From the NCBI RefSeq assembly GCF_000768355.1, contig NZ_AVPU01000011.1, forward strand, positions 36,975 through 100,974: a DNA stretch of 64,000 nucleotides. Direction: 5' to 3'. The stretch is from Lysobacter daejeonensis GH1-9. Its GTDB lineage: Bacteria > Pseudomonadota > Gammaproteobacteria > Xanthomonadales > Xanthomonadaceae. The translations under genes were made by a program, and so were the position numbers. Of this stretch, positions 21,544 to 27,983 are shown piece after piece; positions within the stretch are counted from its first letter, which is position 1; the number at the start of each line of letters is the position of its first letter. The notes under the pieces are model-generated. The model was given only the letters and a program-made list of their open reading frames with translations. It did not search any database and was not told the DNA's origin.

Positions 21544-22806
21544 GTGCTCACGGACAAGGCATTGCGTGCACTGAAGCCGAAGGAAAGCCTCTACCGCGTG
21601 GCTGATTCCGCAGGCCTGTGCATCGAGGTTGCGCCTACCGGATCGAAGCTGTGGCGCTATCGCTACCGGTTCGCTGGCCGGGCCAAGATGCTGTCGCTGG
21701 GCGCGTGGCCGGAGGTCAGCCTCGCGGAAGCGCGCGAGCGTCGTGGCGATGCGCGCCGGCTGCTCAACCAGGGCGTGGATCCGTCCGCCAATCGGCAGAG
21801 CGAGAAGCTGCGCGCGAAGGTCGCGGCGGACAATACGTTCAAGGCCGTGGCCGAAGAGTGGCTCGAGATGAAGGGGCACGACTGGACGGCCTCGCAGTTG
21901 GGCAAGGAGCGCGACCGCCTCGAGAACCATGCCTATCCGTGGCTCGGGAAGCTGCCCATCTCCGACATCGGCGTGGCCGAACTGAAGCCGGTGCTCGCGC
22001 GACTGGTGAAGCGCGGCACGATCGAACAGGCGCACCGCCTGCGGCAGGAAATCAGCCGCATCTTCCGTTACGCGGTGGCCACTGAGCGCGCCAGTCGCGA
22101 CCCGGCCCATGACCTGCGCGACGTGCTGCCGTCGCCCCTGAAAAAGAACTTCGCCTCCATCACCGACCCGACCAAGGTGGGCGAGCTCCTCCGGGCCATC
22201 GACGGGTTCGAGGGGACATTCGTGGTGGGCTGTGCGCTGCGTCTGGCTCCGCTGGTGTTCGTCCGCCCAGGTGAGATTCGGGCGGCGGAATGGAAGGAGA
22301 TCGAGCTCGAGCACAAGGACGGCCCGCGCTGGGTGATCCCGGCCGCGCGCCGCAAGCTGCGCAAGGCCGAGAAGGAGAACCCCAACACGCCGCCGCACGT
22401 CGTGCCTCTGTCGACTCAGGCCGTGGCGATCCTTGAAGAGCTGCAGCCGCTGACCGGACAGAAGCGCCTCGTATTCCCGGGCGCACGAAACACCTCGATC
22501 CCGCTGAGCAACAACACGATCAACGCCGCGTTGCGTCGCATGGGCTATGACAAGGACGCGATGACCGGGCATGGCTTCCGCCACATGGCGTCGACGCTGC
22601 TCAACGAGCTCGGGTTCAACAAGGCCGCCATCGAGCGTCAGCTGTCGCACCGGGAGCCCGGTGTCGCCGGCGTCTACAACAAGGCCCAGCACCTGCCGGA
22701 GCGGCAGAAGATGATGCAGGCGTGGGCCGATTACCTGGACGGGCTGCGCGCCGACACCGGCAAGGTCGTGCCCATCCAGCGCAAGAAATCCGGCGCGAGC
22801 CGGTAA
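21544..22806 (+). CDS. int: P4-type tyrosine integrase (DUF4102 N-terminus)
   Basis: This 420-residue tyrosine recombinase integrates and excises the element. It has the DUF4102 arm-binding N-terminus (MLTDKALRALKPKESLYRVADSAGLCIEV), a core-binding SAM-like domain (about 95-190), and the catalytic domain with R241 (FVRPGEIR), H343 and R346 (HGFRH), H369 (LSHRE) and the nucleophile Y378 (VYNKAQ). The GTG at 21544 gives the standard family start. Reading away from the tRNA is the usual arrangement for this family. Confidence 0.94.
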   Translation: MLTDKALRALKPKESLYRVADSAGLCIEVAPTGSKLWRYRYRFAGRAKMLSLGAWPEVSLAEARERRGDARRLLNQGVDPSANRQSEKLRAKVAADNTFKAVAEEWLEMKGHDWTASQLGKERDRLENHAYPWLGKLPISDIGVAELKPVLARLVKRGTIEQAHRLRQEISRIFRYAVATERASRDPAHDLRDVLPSPLKKNFASITDPTKVGELLRAIDGFEGTFVVGCALRLAPLVFVRPGEIRAAEWKEIELEHKDGPRWVIPAARRKLRKAEKENPNTPPHVVPLSTQAVAILEELQPLTGQKRLVFPGARNTSIPLSNNTINAALRRMGYDKDAMTGHGFRHMASTLLNELGFNKAAIERQLSHREPGVAGVYNKAQHLPERQKMMQAWADYLDGLRADTGKVVPIQRKKSGASR

Positions 22807-22816
22807 AGCGGCCGAA

Positions 22817-22837
22817 CCGGGTGTTACGAGCACCCGG
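22817..22837 (+). terminator. Hairpin after the integrase gene
   Basis: CCGGGTG and CACCCGG form a perfect 7-bp stem with a 7-nt loop, 10 bp after the integrase stop codon. No T-tract follows, so the terminator reading is tentative; it could also separate integrase expression from the operon that begins at 22878. Confidence 0.45.
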
Positions 22838-22877
22838 CCGGCCTTCCACACCCGCCACCCATAGGAGACTGGCGACC

Positions 22878-23186
22878 ATGGCAGACAACAGCGTAGCAGC
22901 CACAACCACGCACCGCGGCGCGCACCGCGGCTCGACTTCCAACCTGACCTACACGTTCTCCGGGGCGGCTGATGAGCTGCACGACGAGTTCACGTGCCTG
23001 ATGTCGGAGGCCACTTCGATCATCAACACGCTGGCGATCGACCTGGGCGAAGACGGTTCGCAGATGCAGGCCAATCCGAAGGAGGCCGCGCAGATGCTAT
23101 GGAGCGCACTTCGCACGATGGAGCTGGCCACCTCAGTCGCCAAGTCGCTCGACCCACGGATCGTGGCGCGGCAAGGGGAGGGCTGA
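22878..23186 (+). CDS. Hypothetical element protein (102 aa)
   Basis: A 102-residue protein I cannot assign. The N-terminus is Thr/His/Ser-rich and probably disordered; from about residue 30 it is predicted helical (DELHDEFTCLMSEATSIINTLAI, then EAAQMLWSALRTMELATSVAKSLDP). SD ATAGGAGA lies upstream of the ATG, and the next gene starts after a single base. The small paired size with its neighbour suggests a two-subunit or regulatory function, but nothing proves it. Confidence 0.7.
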   Translation: MADNSVAATTTHRGAHRGSTSNLTYTFSGAADELHDEFTCLMSEATSIINTLAIDLGEDGSQMQANPKEAAQMLWSALRTMELATSVAKSLDPRIVARQGEG

Positions 23187-23187
23187 C

Positions 23188-23523
23188 ATGTCGATCACTG
23201 CCCACAACGAAACCGCCCGCCTGTTCGAGATGGCATTTGGTGCGGACTGGCCCACGCGCTGCATGGGCGAGCGCAGCAGACAGGAGCTCGAGGGGATCGC
23301 ATTCCTAGCGAGGAACCATGTCTCCGACACGCTGGCCCAAATTGGAGCGTTGGGTCGGGCATTGGCGAACGCCGATCGAGGTGAAGTGGACCTCACGACG
23401 CTTGGCTTCCTGGTGGCCTCCGTCGCGGAGCAGGGGAACATGTACAACGAGCTCGCGAGCGCGGCGAACGGGCTGCAGTTGGCGACGGTGCGCGAGGGGT
23501 TCGGCTTGGATCCGTTGACCTAA
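23188..23523 (+). CDS. Hypothetical element protein (111 aa)
   Basis: A 111-residue mostly helical protein of unknown function, immediately after the 102-residue gene (one base between them) with an SD (AAGGGGAGG) inside the upstream gene's end. Visible features are LEGIAFLARNHVSDTLAQIGALGRALA and VDLTTLGFLVASVAEQGNMYNELASAANG. It shares a helical character and length with its neighbour but I see no clear sequence identity between them. Confidence 0.7.
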   Translation: MSITAHNETARLFEMAFGADWPTRCMGERSRQELEGIAFLARNHVSDTLAQIGALGRALANADRGEVDLTTLGFLVASVAEQGNMYNELASAANGLQLATVREGFGLDPLT

Positions 23524-23537
23524 CCCGGGGCACTGGC

Positions 23538-24539
23538 ATGAGAGATGGACTGCAGGCGCATTTGCGCAGGGCGTTTCAGATCGACGGGATTGAGCTTGGC
23601 GATCGCTCTTGGCGCGCGGGTATAGACGAGGCCGCGCGCCGATTTCCCGTCCATGCATCCGGAGGCTTGCAGGCTTTTCGCGTTATCGAAGGGGCGCCCT
23701 GGGGGAAGGGTGACGATGGCGAACCACTGCGCACGTACCACCTGCGCGCGACTGGCAGCGACAAGAGCCTCGAGCTGATTGCCATCAAAGCTTGGCAAAT
23801 GCTGTCGGGCACGGTGAGCCGTGAGCAAGGGGAACACGCGATTGCGCGCGCCCGAATCGAGTTCGCGCGTTCGCAGCTGCATCAGACGCTGCTCGCCGTG
23901 GCAGATGCAGCAGACGGCGAGGCCTTCCAGTTGCTGCCGAGCGACGACTTGCTGAGCATGGTCGCCACCATGGACTGGTCGGATGGTGACCAGCTCGCGC
24001 GGGATCCGATGCGACTGCGGCTGCCCTTTCACGATGCCGCCAAGAGCTTCGTGAACTGGTGCGATCGCTTTGGACCGGCTGGCCTCATGTGCGACTTCGA
24101 TGAGGATGTCGACCTCTCATTGAGCCAGGATGGTCTTGAGCCGGCCGAGCTTATGGCGGGCATGGCGCTCGTGCTTCTCGACGCGGCGGCGGTGAACGCT
24201 GCTGAGCCTCGCTTAAGCCGCGAAATCTTGGGCGCGGCGATGGAGGTGATGCGGATTGCTGGGCTCCACCTCGGTTGGGTGATGAGCAATGAGGCAGGTC
24301 GCCGCGCGTCGTCGGAAAGCGGCAAGCGTGGCGCATCCTCGAGGCATGAGGCGTCGAGGCGACTCAAGCAATGGGCGCTGGAGGAGGCGCAGGGGATGCA
24401 AGGCGCACCGCGAGAAATTGCTCGTCAGCTTGAACGACGACTGCCAGAGCATCTCGTGGACGTGTCAGCGGATCCCCAGCGGCTGATCTACGAAGCGCTA
24501 CTCCACGAGCAGAAGAGCCGCAAAGCCCCCAAGCGATAG
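23538..24539 (+). CDS. Hypothetical element protein (333 aa)
   Basis: A 333-residue protein without a recognisable domain. The N-terminal half is mixed alpha/beta (RAFQIDGIELGDRSWRAGIDEAARRFP); the middle is acidic (CDFDEDVDLSLSQDGLEPAELMAGMALVLLDAAAVNAAE); the C-terminus is basic and helical (KRGASSRHEASRRLKQWALEEAQGM ... EQKSRKAPKR), as in nucleic-acid-binding tails. It lies in the same orientation and tight spacing as the two genes before it, so it is part of the same early operon. No function is proposed. Confidence 0.7.
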   Translation: MRDGLQAHLRRAFQIDGIELGDRSWRAGIDEAARRFPVHASGGLQAFRVIEGAPWGKGDDGEPLRTYHLRATGSDKSLELIAIKAWQMLSGTVSREQGEHAIARARIEFARSQLHQTLLAVADAADGEAFQLLPSDDLLSMVATMDWSDGDQLARDPMRLRLPFHDAAKSFVNWCDRFGPAGLMCDFDEDVDLSLSQDGLEPAELMAGMALVLLDAAAVNAAEPRLSREILGAAMEVMRIAGLHLGWVMSNEAGRRASSESGKRGASSRHEASRRLKQWALEEAQGMQGAPREIARQLERRLPEHLVDVSADPQRLIYEALLHEQKSRKAPKR

Positions 24540-24555
24540 CGCGTAGGGGGTAGGC

Positions 24556-24580
24556 GTTACGGCTAGGGGGCAGCCGTAAC
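24556..24580. promoter_or_regulatory. Perfect 9-bp inverted repeat before the AlpA-like gene
   Basis: GTTACGGCT and AGCCGTAAC flank the 7-base loop AGGGGGC in the 56-bp gap between the 333-residue gene and the AlpA-like gene. It could be an operator for the AlpA-like regulator or a terminator of the upstream operon; there is no T-tract, which favours an operator. Confidence 0.5.
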
Positions 24581-24595
24581 AAACTGGCGAGACGA

Positions 24596-24874
24596 ATGCA
24601 GAGCATCCCAATCAGTCCCGAACTGGACCGATTGGAGATCGACATGCCGTCCCCCGAATTGGCCGAGGTCACGCTTCGCCCCGAACTCGTCCGTTTGCCC
24701 GTTGTGCTGGCGCGCACGGGCTTGAGCAAGTCTGAGGTCTACCGCCGGGTGGCGGCGGGCACGTTCCCTCGCCCGACGCGCTTGGGCTACCGGACCTCCG
24801 CGTGGAGCGCCTCTGAAATCGACCAGTGGGTCGACGCCCGCCTTGCCCAGCGTGGCCAGGAGCGGCCGGCATGA
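24596..24874 (+). CDS. AlpA-like DNA-binding regulator
   Basis: A 92-residue protein with a MerR-like winged helix-turn-helix of the AlpA/excisionase type: LRPELVRLPVVLARTGLSKSEVYRRVAAGTFPRPTRLGYRTSAWSASEIDQWV (key parts LSKSEVYRRVAAGTFP and the terminal W..SEIDQWV). In P4-like elements AlpA activates the integrase gene or acts as the directionality factor. Its last 4 bp overlap the next gene (ATGA). The N-terminal 25 residues are acidic and may be an extension; ATG 24644 is a possible later start. Confidence 0.85.
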   Translation: MQSIPISPELDRLEIDMPSPELAEVTLRPELVRLPVVLARTGLSKSEVYRRVAAGTFPRPTRLGYRTSAWSASEIDQWVDARLAQRGQERPA

Positions 24875-25224
24875 GTGCCCCCCAGAAACGCCAACGCCCT
24901 GGAGGCAACCAGGGCGAGGCGCACAACGACAGCGGTGGGCAGCCGGATCATAGCAGCGCAGATGTGACGAGCGATCCGCTGCTCCGATCGGTCTACATGG
25001 GGCCCGATCCCGCCTGTGAGGTGCGGTGCTTCACCGACCTTGACTTCCTCGATTCGGAGTTGGCCGCCGCAGCCGCACTGGCGCAGCGAATGAAGCATCG
25101 TCCGACGCGCGCGGGGCTGCTTCAGCTTGAGCGAGATCTGCGCATCCTCCACTGGTGCAGCAGCCAGGCGTTGAGCATGCACTGGGGCACCGTCGTCCAC
25201 GGGCGCGACGGGGTGCTGCATTGA
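24871..25224 (+). CDS. Hypothetical element protein (117 aa)
   Basis: A 117-residue protein of unknown function. The first 40 residues are low-complexity (Gln/Gly/Asn/Asp-rich); the rest contains CEVRCFTDLDFLDSELAAAA and LERDLRILHWCSSQALSMHWGT, with four Cys/His-rich spots but no standard zinc finger. It is translationally coupled to the AlpA-like gene in front (4-bp overlap) and to the zinc-ribbon gene behind. Confidence 0.65.
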   Translation: MSAPQKRQRPGGNQGEAHNDSGGQPDHSSADVTSDPLLRSVYMGPDPACEVRCFTDLDFLDSELAAAAALAQRMKHRPTRAGLLQLERDLRILHWCSSQALSMHWGTVVHGRDGVLH

Positions 25225-25583
25225 GCCGCCGTCGGCCGCCGGCACGCGGCGCGACTCCAACGGCAGAGCAGCTGGCCGGGTACGCCGCCCTCTACGGCGA
25301 GCGCATGCCGACCAACTGGCGCGCTCGACTCCCATCCCCCTCCGTGTACTACGCGCGCGAACTGGCGGATCTCGCACCGCCGAGCATCACCGGTTGGGCG
25401 CGTGCCACCTGCCCGTTCCACAACGACCGCAACCAGAGCCTGTTGGTTCAGGTCACCGGCGACCGCGGCAGCTGGCGTTGCGATGGTTCATGCGGCGGGG
25501 GCGACCTGGTCGGCTTCCATCAGCGGCGGACCGGCCTCCCGTTCAAGGCCGCGGTGCGCGACCTCGTGCGGAGGCCTGCATGA
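25221..25583 (+). CDS. CHC2-type zinc-ribbon protein (primase fragment)
   Basis: A 120-residue protein consisting mainly of a primase-type CHC2 zinc ribbon: ATCPFHNDRNQSLLVQVTG, then GSWRCDGSCGGGDLVGFHQ (metal ligands Cys-x2-His and Cys-x3-Cys), then a helix LPFKAAVRDLV. In DnaG-like and phage primases this module recognises template DNA, but here there is no TOPRIM or polymerase domain attached. The TTG overlapping the upstream stop is the likely start; no in-frame ATG gives a better fit. ATGA overlap with the next gene. Confidence 0.8.
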   Translation: MSRRRPPARGATPTAEQLAGYAALYGERMPTNWRARLPSPSVYYARELADLAPPSITGWARATCPFHNDRNQSLLVQVTGDRGSWRCDGSCGGGDLVGFHQRRTGLPFKAAVRDLVRRPA

Positions 25584-26044
25584 CGGCGGTCGCGACGAGC
25601 AGCGTCGGCCCCTTGGAAGTCGTGTTGTCCCGCCTGGACCGCGTGCAGCGTTCCGGGCGCGGCTACCGGGCCCTCTGCCCAGCATGCGGGGGGCGTTCCC
25701 AGAAGCTCAGCGTCACCGAGGCCGACGACGGCCGTGTCCTCATGCACTGCTTCGCCGGGTGTCCTGCGGCAGCGGTGCTCGGCGCCATGGGCCTGGAACT
25801 GCCGGACCTATTCCCCGAACGGCTGGCACCGGACACGCCGGAGGGCCGGCGGGCGGCAAGGCGCGCACTCCGCGAGGCGAGCTGGGGCGCAGCGGTCGTC
25901 ACCTTGGACGTCGAGGCCACGCTTGTCCTGCTCGCGGCGGAGATGCTCGCCGCCGGCATGCCCCTGCCGCCGGAGGACCTCACCCACCTGCGCACCGCCG
26001 TTGCGCGAATCGAAGACGCAAGGACGGTGCTCCGTGGCCGCTAA
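25580..26044 (+). CDS. Second zinc-binding primase-type protein
   Basis: A 154-residue protein whose first 75 residues match the zinc-binding N-terminus of phage/plasmid primases: GYRALCPACGGRSQKLSVTE, DDGRVLMHCFAGCPAAAVLGAMGLELPDLFPE (ligands CxxC and HCxxxC). The remaining half is an Ala/Glu/Leu-rich helical region rather than a TOPRIM or prim-pol catalytic domain. It overlaps the CHC2 gene by 4 bp and the ATPase gene by 11 bp. Two separate zinc-ribbon genes in a row, both lacking a catalytic core, is unusual. Confidence 0.78.
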   Translation: MTAVATSSVGPLEVVLSRLDRVQRSGRGYRALCPACGGRSQKLSVTEADDGRVLMHCFAGCPAAAVLGAMGLELPDLFPERLAPDTPEGRRAARRALREASWGAAVVTLDVEATLVLLAAEMLAAGMPLPPEDLTHLRTAVARIEDARTVLRGR

Positions 26045-27395
26045 GCCAAACGACATCCGGGCACGCGCGGAGGCGAACGTCGCGAGTCTGGACGATGCTC
26101 GCAGCAGGAACCCCGACCCTCAGGACGCGGATCACCGCCCCTCGTTGGGCGAGCGCTTCTACTGCTCCCTCACCCCGTTCTCGGACGAAGAGCTGAGCCA
26201 GGCGCTGCAGCCCTACCCGCACGCCTTCCAGGATGGCAACTGCGGGTTGTTCCCGACGCGGGAAGTGACGGTGATCGGCGCCCCCGGCCGAGAGGGCAAG
26301 ACGCGCGCGACCTTCTCTCTGGCGGTGGCGTACGTCCTGGGCATCAAGGTCGCCGGACTCAGCCCACAGCCCGATCGATCGGTCCTGATCTACAGCGCTG
26401 AGGACGACCGCCGCCAGTACGCAGCGCTGGCGGTTGCCCACCGGAGTCGCCTTGGGAAGGCAGACGCCGCCGCGGTTCGCGACCGGATCATCGTCCCCGA
26501 CCTGATGCAGCCGGGCATGGAGGTGTTTGCCAAGCTGGTCACGCTGGTGGATCGCCAGCCGATTCCGTCCACGGCCGTCGAAGGCGTGATCGCGGGACTG
26601 CAGACCCGCATGGACGATCCGAACCCGCCCGGGCTGATCATCTTCGAGACCGCCTCGACGCTCAGTCAGGCCGGCGAGGACAACGTCGCCCTCAGCGTGC
26701 TGGTGGAAGCGCTCCGCAAGGTGGCGCGGGCGCTGGATGTCGCGGTGGTGATCGTGCACCACACGTCGCAACAGGCCGCGGCCAACCTCTCCGAGCTCGC
26801 CATCTCCACGTCGGACATCCGCGGCGCGACCTCGCTGGTGTTCAACTCCCGCCAGGCGTGCCTGCTGGTGAACCTGGGGAGCGAAGAGGACCCGCACCCC
26901 GACAGCGACGCGCGCACGGTGCTGCGCCGCATGGCGGCCCCGGGCAAGAGCGAGCGGGTGACGGTCCTGGTCCCCCTGGACAGTTCCAAGGGCATGGATC
27001 CGGCGCCGGTCTTCTTCACCTGGCACCACACCGAGTGCGGTCCCGCGCTGTCGGTGACGCCTGTGCCCGCCCAGATCGCCGGCGCCCGGTGGCGAAAGCT
27101 CCGGCAGATGGTGCTCGCCGCCCGGGCCGACAGCCGCAAGACCGCCAAAGACGAGGTCACGACCGGCAAGGTAACGCAGGTCGTCGGACTCGTGGCGCGG
27201 CTCGAAAAGGGAGGCCGCCAGCCGACCGTCCGCGCGGTCAGCACCGAGGCGGGACGGGGGGCGAACTGGGCGGCGCCCTACCTGGCGCTGGCCGTGGATG
27301 CCGGCGATCTGAGGTGCGTCGAGGAGCAGGTGCCGCGGACCAGGGGCATGACCACCGTGTACCGGTCGGTTGACCCGTCGGCAGGTGACGCATGA
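26034..27395 (+). CDS. RecA-fold/AAA_25 ATPase (RepA-like helicase)
   Basis: A 453-residue ATPase of the RepA/AAA_25 type, the replicative-helicase family of small plasmids and many phages. Walker A is GAPGREGKT (about residues 83-91), followed by VLIYSAEDDRRQYAALAVAH (the SAEDD motif typical of RepA-like proteins), Walker B region PPGLIIFETAS, and VAVVIVHHTSQ with DIRGATSLVFNSRQ. The C-terminal 100 residues look like a winged helix. The GTG at 26034 is inferred from overlap with the upstream gene. With the zinc-ribbon proteins it forms the element's presumed replication module. Confidence 0.82.
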   Translation: MAAKPNDIRARAEANVASLDDARSRNPDPQDADHRPSLGERFYCSLTPFSDEELSQALQPYPHAFQDGNCGLFPTREVTVIGAPGREGKTRATFSLAVAYVLGIKVAGLSPQPDRSVLIYSAEDDRRQYAALAVAHRSRLGKADAAAVRDRIIVPDLMQPGMEVFAKLVTLVDRQPIPSTAVEGVIAGLQTRMDDPNPPGLIIFETASTLSQAGEDNVALSVLVEALRKVARALDVAVVIVHHTSQQAAANLSELAISTSDIRGATSLVFNSRQACLLVNLGSEEDPHPDSDARTVLRRMAAPGKSERVTVLVPLDSSKGMDPAPVFFTWHHTECGPALSVTPVPAQIAGARWRKLRQMVLAARADSRKTAKDEVTTGKVTQVVGLVARLEKGGRQPTVRAVSTEAGRGANWAAPYLALAVDAGDLRCVEEQVPRTRGMTTVYRSVDPSAGDA

Positions 27396-27435
27396 ACCGA
27401 CAGGTCATCACTGGAACCATTGCGGCTACTGGTTT

Positions 27436-27592
27436 TCGACTTGTCGGCCACGTGTCGGTGACAGGCGACGAGTCGGAATCGAGTCGGATGGCCGCCGCAA
27501 TAGCGGCATCCGACCGTTTCTCGAACGAGTCATCTCGACTATCGACTTGTCGGTTGTATAGGGGGTGTGGGGGAATCGACGAGTCGAGTCGG
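27436..27592. repeat. TCGAC/GAGTCG repeat cluster, candidate origin
   Basis: A 260-bp AT-richer gap after the ATPase gene holds many copies of one short motif in both directions: TCGACTTGTCGG at 27436-27447 and again at 27542-27553, CGACGAGTCGG at 27466-27476, TCGAGTCGG at about 27479, and TCGACGAGTCGAGTCGG at 27576-27592. Iteron-like arrays beside a RepA-type ATPase are typical replication origins of plasmids and P4-like satellites. Function is inferred from position and repetition only. Confidence 0.5.
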
Positions 27593-27654
27593 GAGGGGTT
27601 CCAGACCGACGTCGGAGTCCCCCGCGTACGCGCGCGCGCGCGAAGGACGGCGGC

Positions 27655-27915
27655 ATGACCGGCCCTTGGGACATCCGGGACGACATCCGAGCCGACCAGT
27701 TGGCGGAGCGCCTGCTGATGCGGTTGGCCATCGCGTTAGCCAAGGGCCTCGTTTCCGTCAACGAACTCCCTGCACTGCAGGTCACCCACTCCCCCGAATG
27801 CGGGCACTGGCGGCACGACAGCTGCACCTGCCGACGCCTGGTGTCCATGCGCCTCATCGACGTCCGGATCGACCTCCACGAGGACGGGACCGTCACCCGG
27901 ACAACCCAGCACTGA
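27655..27915 (+). CDS. Hypothetical element protein (86 aa)
   Basis: An 86-residue protein of unknown function with a Cys/His-rich middle (HSPECGHWRHDSCTCRR) that may bind a metal, flanked by a helical N-terminus (WDIRDDIRADQLAERLLMRLAIAL) and a short strand-rich C-terminus. The ATG at 27655 is preferred to longer in-frame openings, whose extra residues run through the repeat cluster. Codon use looks normal for the element. Confidence 0.6.
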   Translation: MTGPWDIRDDIRADQLAERLLMRLAIALAKGLVSVNELPALQVTHSPECGHWRHDSCTCRRLVSMRLIDVRIDLHEDGTVTRTTQH

Positions 27916-27983
27916 CCGACCTTGCGGGCCTCACGAGCACGCGAGGCCTCGCTCACCTATCTGCATCACGAGGAGGAACTGAG

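Noticed and set aside
27392..27658. An 88-codon open frame overlapping the ATPase stop by 4 bp
   Set aside because: Its 3' half runs through the TCGAC/GAGTCG repeat cluster and ends in an Arg-rich string with no structure; the repeats explain the sequence better than coding.
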